Below, piece after piece: positions 33,161-41,504 of a stretch of DNA of 45,510 nt. The stretch lies in assembly GCA_003045895.1 (NCBI GenBank), contig PZPC01000039.1, positions 1 through 45,510 of the forward strand, given 5' to 3'. Source of the DNA: Bacteroidota bacterium (GTDB lineage: Bacteria > Bacteroidota > Bacteroidia > Chitinophagales > Saprospiraceae). Position 1 is the stretch's first letter, and the number at the start of each line of letters is the position of its first letter. The notes below the pieces were generated by a model. That model saw only the letters and a program-made list of their open reading frames with translations, was not told where the DNA came from and searched no databases. Both the position numbers and the translations under genes were made by a program.

Positions 33161-34648
33161 TTAGTCTGCTGCCAACAGCTGCTTCAGCTCCTGCTTCGTC
33201 ACCTTACCCATGGCGTTCCGGGGCAGGTCCTCCTGAACCAGGTATTTCCGGGGTACTTTGTAGGGTGGCAATTGGGTTTGGAGCCAGGATTTGAGTTGTT
33301 CCAGGTCCAGCGTCTCGCCGGCCAGTACCAGGCTGGCGCCGATAATTTCGCCCCACTCTTCGTCCGGGATGCCCACTACGGCGCACTCCTTGATTTGGGG
33401 ATGGGTACGCAGCACTTCTTCAATTTCCAGGGCCGAAATCTTGTAGCCGCCCGACTTGATGATGTCGACCGAATTCCGGCCGAGGATGCGGTAGCTGCCC
33501 CCTTCGAAAACAGCGATATCCCCGGTTTTAAACCAACCATCGGCCGTGAAGGCCGCGGCCGTAGCCGCCGGTTTTTGCCAGTATTCCCGGAACACATTGG
33601 GGCCCAGCACCTGTATTTCGCCGGGCATTCCTGCCGCCACGAGTTGCCCATCTTCGTCCACCAGCCGCACCTGCACCTGGTTCAACGGCAAGCCGATGCA
33701 ACCCGGTCGGCGTGGTCCGTGGTAGGGATTGCTGATGGCCATGCCCATCTCTGTCATTCCGTACCTTTCCAGCAGGGTATGTCCGCTCACTTGCCGCCAT
33801 TTTTCCAATACCGAAACCGGGAGTGCAGCCGAGCCCGAGACCATCAACCGAAAGTCCTTCAGCGCCTGGCTAATGGCTGCCTGTGCGGCCGGTGGTTGCT
33901 CGTTCCAGTAGGCGATCAGCTTGAAATAAATGGTCGGAACGGCCATGAAGACGTTCACTTCCCCCTGGCGAAAAATCGCAAAGACCGCCGCCGGATCAAA
34001 CCGCGGCAGGAAGGTACAGCAAGCGCCCGACCACAGGGCACACAACAGTACGTTGACCAGTCCGTGTACGTGGTGCAGCGGCAATACATTCAGGATATGG
34101 TCATCCTGGTGCCACGCCCACGAGGTGGTCAGGGACGTAATTTGCGCTTCGAGTTGCTGGTGGGTCGTCACCACTCCTTTGGGCTGCCCCGTGGTGCCGC
34201 TGGTATAAAGAATCAGCGCCCGCCGATGCACCAAGTCGATCACCGGCAAGGTATTGCTGGTGACCACAAAATTTGCGGAAGGTAAAAACCGGGCCGCTGT
34301 ACTTGCCCTTAAGGGTGCCAATAATTCGGCGAATTCGCTGGCATAAATGATCATCTCCGCCTGGGTATCGTCCACCACGTACTGAATAGCCGGCAAGGGA
34401 TGACTGACACAGAGCGGCACGGCGATGCCTCCGGCCCGCCAGATGCCCCACAGGATACTGACGTAATCAAACCCGGGTGGCACGAGGAAAGCGACGCGGG
34501 CTTCGGCCAGGTCGGCCCGGCCATCGAGCAGCATCCCGGCAATATTTGCGGAACGCGCCAGCAGCTGTTGGTAGGTATAAGGCTGCCCCTCACTGACGAC
34601 CGCCGTTCTCGCCAGGTGGGTGTGGGCACTTTCAAGCAATGATTTCAT
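33161..34648 (-). CDS. matB: Malonate--CoA ligase (malonyl-CoA synthetase, MatB-like)
   Basis: A 495-residue ANL-superfamily enzyme that converts malonate, CoA and ATP to malonyl-CoA. The adenylation P-loop YTSGTTGQPKG, the motif ERYGMTEMGMAISNPY (the Arg-Tyr-Gly-Met-Thr-Glu segment and following SNPY are characteristic of MatB), the hinge region with GYKISALEIEEVL and the C-terminal catalytic lysine in RNAMGKVTK are all present. Co-location with madL and madM supports malonate over other short acids. No malonyl-CoA decarboxylase (MatA) or malonate decarboxylase (Mdc) genes are nearby, so the malonyl-CoA may feed directly into fatty-acid synthesis. Confidence 0.92.
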   Translation of the reverse strand: MKSLLESAHTHLARTAVVSEGQPYTYQQLLARSANIAGMLLDGRADLAEARVAFLVPPGFDYVSILWGIWRAGGIAVPLCVSHPLPAIQYVVDDTQAEMIIYASEFAELLAPLRASTAARFLPSANFVVTSNTLPVIDLVHRRALILYTSGTTGQPKGVVTTHQQLEAQITSLTTSWAWHQDDHILNVLPLHHVHGLVNVLLCALWSGACCTFLPRFDPAAVFAIFRQGEVNVFMAVPTIYFKLIAYWNEQPPAAQAAISQALKDFRLMVSGSAALPVSVLEKWRQVSGHTLLERYGMTEMGMAISNPYHGPRRPGCIGLPLNQVQVRLVDEDGQLVAAGMPGEIQVLGPNVFREYWQKPAATAAAFTADGWFKTGDIAVFEGGSYRILGRNSVDIIKSGGYKISALEIEEVLRTHPQIKECAVVGIPDEEWGEIIGASLVLAGETLDLEQLKSWLQTQLPPYKVPRKYLVQEDLPRNAMGKVTKQELKQLLAAD

Positions 34649-34663
34649 CTACAATTATTCGAC

Positions 34664-34987
34664 TTATTCACAAATCTCATCCAGCCATTGCTGATCGGTC
34701 TTACCCGTTTCACTGATGTGAAACACTGCCCCGATGACGCACCCGTTCGGACCGACGGAATCGATCAGGTAGCGAAAGTCGAAGCCCATGTCAATGGGTT
34801 CACCCAGCAACCGACGTACGTAGCTGGTATCGGTATCCAGCGGCAACAATTCCACCACCTTGCTCAGGCTTTCGTAATCCTGGTGCTGCTGGTAGTGCTG
34901 GCCGTATTTTTCCAGGCTGCTCTTTTGCTGGCAAGCCAGGCACATGAATAGTAGCAACGAACCACAAGAAATGAATTTGACCATCAT
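34664..34987 (-). CDS. Small lipoprotein, unknown function
   Basis: 107 residues with a signal peptide and lipobox (FMCLAC, Cys19 from the first Met, or Cys18 from MVKF). The mature part has a short region (about 38-100) with YVRRLLGEPIDMGFDFRYLID, reminiscent of SmpA/BamE-like small folds in which a LLGEP segment precedes a beta-sheet, but the match is weak. It is 15 nt upstream of matB and may belong to that transcript. Confidence 0.65.
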   Translation of the reverse strand: MMVKFISCGSLLLFMCLACQQKSSLEKYGQHYQQHQDYESLSKVVELLPLDTDTSYVRRLLGEPIDMGFDFRYLIDSVGPNGCVIGAVFHISETGKTDQQWLDEICE

Positions 34988-35110
34988 AGCTATTTGAATT
35001 TGAAGGTGTTTAATCGGGTTGTACCAATCCGGCTGTTCCCGTCGTAGTCCAAGGTAGGAAAAAGATGGAACCAGGGGAACCGCTAACTGAAAATTTAGTC
35101 CGGCCAGCAG

Positions 35111-36661
35111 TTACTCAAACCGCAGGAGCCCCAGCCGGTAATCGCGGCCGTCCTCCCCGTACACCAGCATGACCCGCGCACCCACCTGGCGGCACAGCCG
35201 CGGGCGGGCAACGACCCCGGCATCGCGGTTGACGAAGAGCGGAATGGTCTTCAAGGTACCCGCACGGTCAATTTCGGTGAGCGAGATCACCGATTCCCGG
35301 TCGGTCATCTTGTACTGCTGGCGTTTGTCTGGGCTGAAGTTGTCAGGGTGGTCGTTGTAGAGGAAATAGAATCGGTCTTGTACGGTGGTTTGCGCAAAGG
35401 ATGAAAAGGCGCCGCCGTCATCGTTGGTCTCCTGTAGTTTGGGAATCTGGCGCAACCAGGTGTATTCGCCGGTGCCGGAGATATTGGCCACCACAATGTC
35501 GTTGTAATGATAGAAGACGGTAGTCTGGAGGCCCTGGTAGGTAGGCACGCTCGTTTCTTCGCGAAAAAACTGCTCGGCTACGAGTACAATGCCGCCGTCG
35601 GAACGCAAAGTGAGCTCGCGCAGGCGGTAGCTGATGAGGGCTGGCATGGCTTTGCGGTTGGCCGACTGGGCGACGGTCTGCAAAAAATCTTCCGGAAACG
35701 GCAGCAGATGTACCAGGTAAGCTTCGCGGCTGGCCGGATTGAGCTGGATGTGGCAAATGCCGGTACTGCCCACCGCACCTGGTGTCGAATAGAAGCCCCC
35801 GCAAACCAGATCTCCGTTACCGGCAATCTTCACCGCCAGGGCATTGATCGCGACGCCTTCCAGCTCCAGCTCGTAGGTGACGGCCTCACGGCCATCGTTG
35901 GTGTAGGCCAACAGGATATAACGGGCGGCCGTTGCTCCCCGGTTGCCCGCTGTTTGCTGGCGGCCCAACACGTAGACATTGCCCTGGGGGTCGACCTGGT
36001 AGGAAAGGATGCCAAAGCTGCGATCGTTGTAAGGCAAGACGACATCCCGCGACCAGCGCAACTGGAATTGTTGATCGAAGACCCGGAGGGTAAATTTTTC
36101 GGGGCCATCCTTTTCGGGTGGCAACTGGTTGTAGAGCAGAATGAAGGCCGTGTCCCTGCTGTACTCCAGGTCGAACTGGCGGCGGCGGAATTTTTCGTTG
36201 GCCGGCAGTTCGGCTACCAGCCGTTCGTCGCCGATGACCTGCCCGGTGGGGCCGATAGGCCGGATGTACACCCGACTGACCTGCTCCTCCGCTGCCGGGC
36301 GGCTGAGTAGCAGGTAGAGTTGGCGGTCGAGGCTGATGATATCCTCGAGATCCGCCCGGGGCTTGTCGGGCAGTTCCAGTTCGAAGCGGTTGGTCAGGAC
36401 CATGCGGCTATCGAAGTATTCGAGCCAGTACCCTTCGGAACGGAAGCCATTGGAAGATTTGTAGCGCAGAACCCGGGCGCCCCATTCGCCTGCACTGATC
36501 ACTTTAGCCAGTCGGCTGCCCCGGGGAGCGGTCTGCGTGCTCCCCCAGGAGAGTTCGGCGGCGATGTCGTCCATCTGTGCCACCAGCACGGCAGGCCAAA
36601 AACTTACCCCCACCAGCAGAACGAGTCCGAATAAAATACCTGGTCGCTGTCCGCGCCACAT
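35111..36661 (-). CDS. Exported protein with beta-propeller-like repeats
   Basis: 516 residues with an N-terminal signal peptide (cleaved near VLVAQ). The mature part shows repeated short beta-strand blocks typical of a propeller, such as FGILSYQVDPQGNVYVLG and GGIVLVAEQF, with no catalytic motif. Its ATG overlaps the stop codon of the DUF4835 gene (TGATG), so it is translated in the same operon. In many Bacteroidota recN follows DUF4835; here this protein occupies that place. Function unknown. Confidence 0.75.
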   Translation of the reverse strand: MWRGQRPGILFGLVLLVGVSFWPAVLVAQMDDIAAELSWGSTQTAPRGSRLAKVISAGEWGARVLRYKSSNGFRSEGYWLEYFDSRMVLTNRFELELPDKPRADLEDIISLDRQLYLLLSRPAAEEQVSRVYIRPIGPTGQVIGDERLVAELPANEKFRRRQFDLEYSRDTAFILLYNQLPPEKDGPEKFTLRVFDQQFQLRWSRDVVLPYNDRSFGILSYQVDPQGNVYVLGRQQTAGNRGATAARYILLAYTNDGREAVTYELELEGVAINALAVKIAGNGDLVCGGFYSTPGAVGSTGICHIQLNPASREAYLVHLLPFPEDFLQTVAQSANRKAMPALISYRLRELTLRSDGGIVLVAEQFFREETSVPTYQGLQTTVFYHYNDIVVANISGTGEYTWLRQIPKLQETNDDGGAFSSFAQTTVQDRFYFLYNDHPDNFSPDKRQQYKMTDRESVISLTEIDRAGTLKTIPLFVNRDAGVVARPRLCRQVGARVMLVYGEDGRDYRLGLLRFE

Positions 36662-37569
36662 CAGAGCGAGCGGTACTGGGCGCCGTTGGCAGGATCCACC
36701 CGGGTCATCACCTGGCGCACTGCGGTGCGCTCGGTATTGGTTCCCCGTTTGAAGAGTTCGATCACCTCATTGCGTTTGGCGTTCAGGAACAACTGGGTGA
36801 GAATCGCATTGGGGTAAGACTGGTCGACCTGGCCCAGGGTCTCAATGACCTCCGCAATGGCGGCACGGCCCTTTACCACATCGGTAGTCATCTGGTCCAA
36901 GCCCTGGCGGTGGTACTGGTACATACCTAGCCGCAGCGGACGCATACGGGGCGAGAGCAGGTTCTCAATAATCCAGTAGCGGTTGCGGCTGCCCTTGCTG
37001 TTGCTGCCGTCGGTAGACGACCACCCCAGGTAGGTGCTGTACAAGCCGGAAGGAATGTTGTTGACAATTTCCTGTGCTTTCTGGTAGTAGACCTCTCCGC
37101 CCAGGGGCGAGAAAGAGTCGTAGTCCATGCCCAGGATGATGTTCACGTAGAACGCCAGCACCGAAGTGAGGTTGTTTTCAAAACGGTTCTCGCTGAACTG
37201 CAACGGCTGGTATTGCTCGTAATCGAAAGCTACGTTGTTGTCGATGGTATTGAGCAGCGGCGTGCTTTGGTCGGTACCGAAGATGGGGCGCGACGACTGC
37301 ACGGCCAGGTTCACCTCGAAGTTGGTAGCCGAGTTCTCCTTGGTGAGCGTCAGGATGAAGTTGCAGTCGATGCGTTCGTCCAGATTAAAAACATCATTGG
37401 TCCATTTCTGCGAGAGGAATTCCGCGATTGACTGCTCCAGGGTGACAAAAACCGAGGGGTCGACCAACTGCAATTGTTGGGTATTTACCTTGACGGTCAG
37501 ATTCAGTTCCTGTGCGTAGTTCATGCTGGTCATTAGAAGCGCCAGCGCCAAAAGTATCCCGTTTTTCAT
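36661..37569 (-). CDS. DUF4835 family protein
   Basis: A 302-residue exported protein: signal peptide ending at MNYAQ, then a family-typical start with ELNLTVKVNTQQLQLVDPSVF. The core includes YVNIILGMDYDSFSPLGG and, late, LNAKRNEVIELFKRG, both characteristic of DUF4835, which has been linked to the type IX secretion/gliding machinery in some annotations (sometimes called PorD). The order bamD-rpoZ-coaBC-DUF4835 is a conserved Bacteroidota block and strongly supports the call. The exact function is not established. Confidence 0.88.
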   Translation of the reverse strand: MKNGILLALALLMTSMNYAQELNLTVKVNTQQLQLVDPSVFVTLEQSIAEFLSQKWTNDVFNLDERIDCNFILTLTKENSATNFEVNLAVQSSRPIFGTDQSTPLLNTIDNNVAFDYEQYQPLQFSENRFENNLTSVLAFYVNIILGMDYDSFSPLGGEVYYQKAQEIVNNIPSGLYSTYLGWSSTDGSNSKGSRNRYWIIENLLSPRMRPLRLGMYQYHRQGLDQMTTDVVKGRAAIAEVIETLGQVDQSYPNAILTQLFLNAKRNEVIELFKRGTNTERTAVRQVMTRVDPANGAQYRSL

Positions 37570-37586
37570 AGTTTGTATTGCTTAGC

Positions 37587-38786
37587 TTAGGTTGCCGACA
37601 CCAGGGTGGTGTTGATGATATCCTGGGCGACGGCTTGCTTGGATTTTAACTCAAAATAATGAACTTTATTGTCTGCCCCAAAGATGGTAACCTTGTTGGT
37701 ATCTACCGCAAATCCGGCTCCGCTGTCCTGGAGGGTATTGAGGACGATGAAGTCCAGGTGCTTGCGGCGCAGTTTTTCCCGGGCGTGGGCTTCGCCTTCG
37801 TGGGTTTCGAGGGCAAAACCTACGAGGCGCTGGTGCGGCTGCTTCTGCTGCCCCAAGGCCGCGGCAATGTCTGGATTTTTGACGAGTTCCAGGGTCAGGG
37901 TGTCGCCTTTCTTCTTGATCTTTTCGGCAGCGGCGGTCGCTGGCCGGTAATCGGCCACGGCAGCGGCCAGGATCGCAGTATGGCACTGCGGGAAAGCGGC
38001 CAGGGCTGCGGTGTACATCTCCTGGGCCGACTCCACGCGAACGACTTCCAGACCGGGCATTTGGGGCCGGAGCGCCGAGGGACCCAATACCAGTACGACC
38101 TCCCCTCCGCGGGCACAGATCGCTTCGGCCAGGGCAACGCCCATCTTGCCCGACGAGCGGTTGCCGAGAAAGCGGACGGGGTCAATCGCCTCGTAGGTAG
38201 GACCGGCAGTGATGAGTATTTTCTGTCCTTTCAGGTCGGATTGGCGGTCGAAATATGCCGCCAGTGCGGTGGTGATGTGTTCTGGTTCCGCCAGGCGGCC
38301 GGCACCGTGCAGCCCACTGGCCAGTTCACCCTCCCCTACCGGAATCAGGTGGTTGCCGTAGGCGAGGAGGCGCTGCACGTTGGCCTGGGTGCTGGGGTGG
38401 TGCCACATGTCGACATCCATAGCTGGTGCGACGAACACCGGGCACCGGGCCGACAGGTAGACCGCCGCAATGATATTGTCGCAGATACCGTTGGCAAGTT
38501 TAGCCAGGGTGTTGGCCGTAGCCGGAGCGACTACCAGGGCGTCTGCCCAGAGGCCCAGTTCGACGTGGTTGTTCCAGCCTTCGTCCGAGGTCACTTCCGT
38601 AAAGACCGGCCGCTTGCTCAGGGTCGAAAAGGTCAGTGGGGTCACAAAGTGCGTCGCGGCGGGCGTGAGGAGCACTTGTACTTCGGCACCCGCCTGCACG
38701 AGCAACCGGGTAAGCAAGACGGCTTTGTAAGCCGCAATACTGCCGCTCACACCCAGGATGATCTTCTTGCCGGTCAATTGCTGCAT
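37587..38786 (-). CDS. coaBC: Bifunctional phosphopantothenoylcysteine decarboxylase/phosphopantothenate-cysteine ligase
   Basis: 399 residues covering two steps of coenzyme A synthesis. The N-terminal FMN-dependent CoaC domain (about 1-185) has the flavoprotein start KIILGVSGSIAAYKA, the catalytic-His region LGLWADALVVAPATANT and the substrate-recognition motif APAMDVDMW (cf. PAMN). The C-terminal CoaB ligase domain (about 190-395) begins ILITAGPTYEAIDPVRFLGN and includes SSGKMG, AAAVADYRP and a FALETHE segment. It sits in the conserved bamD-rpoZ-coaBC block. Confidence 0.96.
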   Translation of the reverse strand: MQQLTGKKIILGVSGSIAAYKAVLLTRLLVQAGAEVQVLLTPAATHFVTPLTFSTLSKRPVFTEVTSDEGWNNHVELGLWADALVVAPATANTLAKLANGICDNIIAAVYLSARCPVFVAPAMDVDMWHHPSTQANVQRLLAYGNHLIPVGEGELASGLHGAGRLAEPEHITTALAAYFDRQSDLKGQKILITAGPTYEAIDPVRFLGNRSSGKMGVALAEAICARGGEVVLVLGPSALRPQMPGLEVVRVESAQEMYTAALAAFPQCHTAILAAAVADYRPATAAAEKIKKKGDTLTLELVKNPDIAAALGQQKQPHQRLVGFALETHEGEAHAREKLRRKHLDFIVLNTLQDSGAGFAVDTNKVTIFGADNKVHYFELKSKQAVAQDIINTTLVSAT

Positions 38787-38873
38787 AGCTAAATAGCAAA
38801 CAGTCGATAGCGAAGTTACCCCTATCGACTGTTGTCAAAAATTACTTGTTTAAACCTGGGGAAAAGAACAGGA

Positions 38874-39215
38874 TTATTCTTCCAGTTTCTTTTCCTCGTT
38901 GTAGCGGTAATACAGGTCACCCTCCAGGTATTCCTTGGTCGCAATGATAACCGGATTGGGCAACCGTTCGTAAAACTTGGAGATTTCGATCTGCTCCTTG
39001 TTTTCCGTAATTTCTTCAATGGTGTCGGACTGCACGGCAAACTCTTCGAGTTTGGTGTTCAGCTCGTGCTTCAAGTCCACGGCTAACTGACGAGCGCGCT
39101 TGGAAATAATGGCCAGGGCTTCGTAGATGTTGCCCGTAGTGGCCGCCAGTGCATGCACGTCGCGGGCACGGACGTTAGGATCGAGACCTTGAACCTTGTT
39201 CTTGATATCTGACAT
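38874..39215 (-). CDS. rpoZ: RNA polymerase omega-like subunit
   Basis: 113 residues; a Bacteroidota-type RpoZ. The region GNIYEALAIISKRARQL is the conserved omega motif (family start of the type YEAVVVISKRARQI). Omega binds the beta' subunit and aids RNA polymerase assembly. Position between bamD and coaBC is conserved in the phylum. The start overlaps the 3' end of bamD by 41 nt, an unusually long overlap but consistent with the conserved N-terminus. Confidence 0.88.
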   Translation of the reverse strand: MSDIKNKVQGLDPNVRARDVHALAATTGNIYEALAIISKRARQLAVDLKHELNTKLEEFAVQSDTIEEITENKEQIEISKFYERLPNPVIIATKEYLEGDLYYRYNEEKKLEE

Positions 39216-40020
39216 TATCGAGTTGTTTTAATCTTTTTTTAGAATCGGCCAGCATTTTCTCCACGCCGCTGACATAATCACCATCCTGATAACGGCTGAG
39301 GAACGCTTCCGCGCGCTTCACCATATCCAGGTAACGCTCCTCTTGCTTTTCCACAAAGCTCCGTTGAGCCAGCAGGAACGCGGAACGCGCCGTCATATAT
39401 CGAATCTCCTCGGCACGACGGGTGTCGGGGAATTCGATCAAGAGGTTTTCAAAAGAACGTATGGCCGCCTGGTATTGTTGGAGGTCGAAGTATAAAACTG
39501 CTGCTTCGTAGTCTTTTATCTCCAATTTCAGGCGCATTTCGTCGATGAGCCGGTTGCACTCGCCTACGCGTTCGCTGGCGGGGTGCTGGTTCACGAACTC
39601 CTGGAAAGCATCAATCGCTTTGAGGGAATAACTCTGATCCAGCCGGAAAGTCGGTGACATCTTGTAATTGCTGTACGCATTCATGAACTCGGCTTCTTCC
39701 TTGTAGCGACTGGCGCCGTAGGTGTCCGAAAAGTTCTTGAAGTAGTAGGCACCCAGAATGTACTGCTCCAGGTAGTAGTAGGTGTAGGCGTAATTGAAGG
39801 CGATTTGCTCGGCCTCCTTCTTGCCCCGGAAACTACTGATCACCAATTCGTAGAGCGTCTGCGCCTTGAGGTAATCTTCTTCACCAAAGTAGGCATCGGC
39901 GCGCGCCAGCATTACGGCCGGATCACCACTCGTCCGAACGCGTTCGAACTCGCTTTTACAGCTGGTCCCGAGGACCATTAATGCGACTACCGATAAACTT
40001 ATTAACCAGCTATTTTTCAT
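39175..40020 (-). CDS. bamD: Outer membrane assembly lipoprotein BamD
   Basis: A 281-residue lipoprotein (lipobox VLGTSC, Cys21) with TPR-like helices. Motifs include EDYLKAQTLYELVISSF, the repeated tyrosine segment FNYAYTYYYLEQYILGAYYF, and FVNQHPASERVGECNRLIDEMR, all typical of BamD/YfiO. BamD works with the BamA barrel to insert outer-membrane proteins. It heads the operon that continues with rpoZ, coaBC, DUF4835 and the propeller protein. Confidence 0.93.
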   Translation of the reverse strand: MKNSWLISLSVVALMVLGTSCKSEFERVRTSGDPAVMLARADAYFGEEDYLKAQTLYELVISSFRGKKEAEQIAFNYAYTYYYLEQYILGAYYFKNFSDTYGASRYKEEAEFMNAYSNYKMSPTFRLDQSYSLKAIDAFQEFVNQHPASERVGECNRLIDEMRLKLEIKDYEAAVLYFDLQQYQAAIRSFENLLIEFPDTRRAEEIRYMTARSAFLLAQRSFVEKQEERYLDMVKRAEAFLSRYQDGDYVSGVEKMLADSKKRLKQLDNVRYQEQGSRSRS

Positions 40021-40027
40021 AGAAGCG

Positions 40028-40035
40028 CAAAATTA
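40028..40035 (-). promoter_or_regulatory. -7 box of the bamD operon promoter
   Basis: On the - strand this reads TAATTTTG, an exact TAnnTTTG match, ending 7 nt before the bamD ATG. The -33 element is not clear. Confidence 0.4.
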
Positions 40036-40117
40036 CGGATTTTCAAGGAATTAGCGACTTTTCCGGTCGAATTTATTACGACCTCGCCCGAATAGACGCC
40101 ACACCAGGTGACAAAGG

Positions 40118-40149
40118 TTGTTTGGTACGCCGAAAAATAATTACTTTTG
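40118..40149 (+). promoter_or_regulatory. Promoter of the DUF3137 gene
   Basis: TTG at 40118-40120 (or TTTG at 40121-40124) followed after 17-21 bp by TACTTTTG at 40142-40149, an exact TAnnTTTG match. It ends 7 nt before the ATG at 40157. This argues against a start at 40118 and for the Met at 40157. Confidence 0.5.
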
Positions 40150-40156
40150 GTCACTT

Positions 40157-41092
40157 ATGGAGCTGATTCACCTGGATGCTTTTCGGCGGTACTACAATAC
40201 CCACATCTTTCCGGAACTGCAACGCACTGAGCGGCTGCGCAAGCGGCTATTGCTGTTGCTCGGTATATCGGGGGTCATCATCTTTCTCATCCTCACCGTT
40301 TCCAGCTACCTGGGCATCGTCCTCATTTCGTTGTTCCTCGTGATGCCCATCACCTTTTACGTCTTTTACCTGGGCTACCGCATCCAACGATTCCGCCAGG
40401 AATTTAAACCCCGCATCGTGGGCCTCATCCTGGATTTCATGAACGAACAGCTCAATTTCTCCAACCTCAGCTACGATCCTCGCGGAGCTATCCCCAAACT
40501 GCTCTTCCGGCAGTGTAACATTTTCAACACCCGGGGCGACTACTACCAGGGCGAAGACTTCATCAAAGGCATGGTGGGCGAAATGCCCTTTGCCCTGTGC
40601 GAGCTGCAGGTGCGCGAACAGTCGCCCATGACCAACAAGCTCCAGGACGTCTTCGAGGGCGTCTTTCTGCACGCCATCTTTGCCGAAACCGACACCACCG
40701 GCAATATTGTCGTATGGCCGCGCCGCCGCAAGCAGTACCTTACCCGCTCCATCAAGGAATACAACTTCAACGGCGGCCAGAACCAGGATTTCGAAATCAA
40801 CGACCCCGTTTTTCGCGACACCTTCATCGTCTACGCCCAGCCCGGCACCCACGTCCAGGGTATCCTCTCGGAGCCCATGCAGGAGGCCATCGTCCGCTAC
40901 GTGGCCATCACTGGCAAAGACCTTTACCTCTCGTTCATCGACCGCCACATCTTTGCCGCCATCAGCGAAGAACGCGACCTTCTCGAGCCCAGCATCTTCA
41001 GCTCCAACCTCCAGTTTGAGCTGGTGCGCGAATTCTACTTTGACATTATGGCCATCCTGAAGATCGTGGAGGCTTTTGATCAGACACATTAA
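40157..41092 (+). CDS. DUF3137 family membrane protein
   Basis: 311 residues from the Met at 40157; an upstream in-frame Met (40118) would lie inside the predicted promoter. Two adjacent hydrophobic segments at about 30-50 and 52-72 form a membrane hairpin. The large soluble domain has the DUF3137 hallmarks: FNTRGDYYQGEDFIKG, then FALCELQVREQS, and a late FIVYAQPGTHVQGILS. DUF3137 proteins commonly lie beside LemA genes and their function is unknown; no lemA is seen here. The stop codon is followed within 6 nt by the remnant of a GH97 gene. Confidence 0.85.
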   Translation: MELIHLDAFRRYYNTHIFPELQRTERLRKRLLLLLGISGVIIFLILTVSSYLGIVLISLFLVMPITFYVFYLGYRIQRFRQEFKPRIVGLILDFMNEQLNFSNLSYDPRGAIPKLLFRQCNIFNTRGDYYQGEDFIKGMVGEMPFALCELQVREQSPMTNKLQDVFEGVFLHAIFAETDTTGNIVVWPRRRKQYLTRSIKEYNFNGGQNQDFEINDPVFRDTFIVYAQPGTHVQGILSEPMQEAIVRYVAITGKDLYLSFIDRHIFAAISEERDLLEPSIFSSNLQFELVREFYFDIMAILKIVEAFDQTH

Positions 41093-41097
41093 AAAAA

Positions 41098-41328
41098 GGA
41101 TACGTCGGCAGTGTCACCGATGAAAATGAGCGCGAAGTAGTCATTGATTTTAGCTTTCTCGAAAAAGGCAAAACCTTCCAGGCAACCGTCTACCGGGACG
41201 GGGACCAGGCTTATTACCGCACAAATCCGCTCGACTTGCGCATCGAACAGCTGACCGTGGACCACACCACCCGCAAATCGTTCCGGCTGGCCAGCGGAGG
41301 TGGCCTGGCCATCAGCCTGAAACAGTAA
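41098..41328 (+). pseudogene. C-terminal remnant of a GH97 alpha-glucosidase gene
   Basis: An open frame without start codon encodes 76 residues ending in TAA: GYVGSVTDENEREVVIDFSF, then a EKGKTFQATVYRDG segment and, at the end, LASGGGLAISLK. This matches the C-terminal beta-sandwich of GH97 enzymes (SusB type), where the sequence FL..GK.Y.A.IY.DG and a terminal APGGG are conserved. The catalytic barrel and N-terminal domains are missing. The fragment begins right after a 7-A run at the DUF3137 stop, consistent with a deletion joining two formerly distant sequences. Confidence 0.75.
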
Positions 41329-41444
41329 AAAACGGACCAGCCTCCCTACCTGAAGCTACTGGACGCCAGGAAAAAAGTCAAAATGACAGGAAAAATTGAC
41401 AGTCCATTTAGCGTTAACTGACAAGGTTACCGCGTGCAACCGTT

Positions 41445-41460
41445 TGGCACATTTTTTGCA
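41445..41460 (+). promoter_or_regulatory. Sigma-54 (RpoN) promoter of the hsp20 gene
   Basis: TTGGCAC-ATTTT-TTGCA: TGGCAC at 41445-41450 and TTGCA at 41456-41460. The GG and GC dinucleotides are 12 nt apart, the exact -24/-12 geometry. Transcription would start near 41471, about 34 nt before the ATG. Upstream, TGACA occurs at 41384, 41397 and 41419, with the palindrome GTCA-aaa-TGAC at 41377-41387, possible activator sites. Confidence 0.75.
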
Positions 41461-41504
41461 CTTAATACATTGACACTTAATCCTTTAATTAAAAAAAAAC
41501 AACT

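Noticed and set aside
40118-40156. Upstream start for the DUF3137 gene
   Set aside because: This segment contains the predicted -33 and -7 promoter elements, and the family N-terminus fits the Met at 40157.
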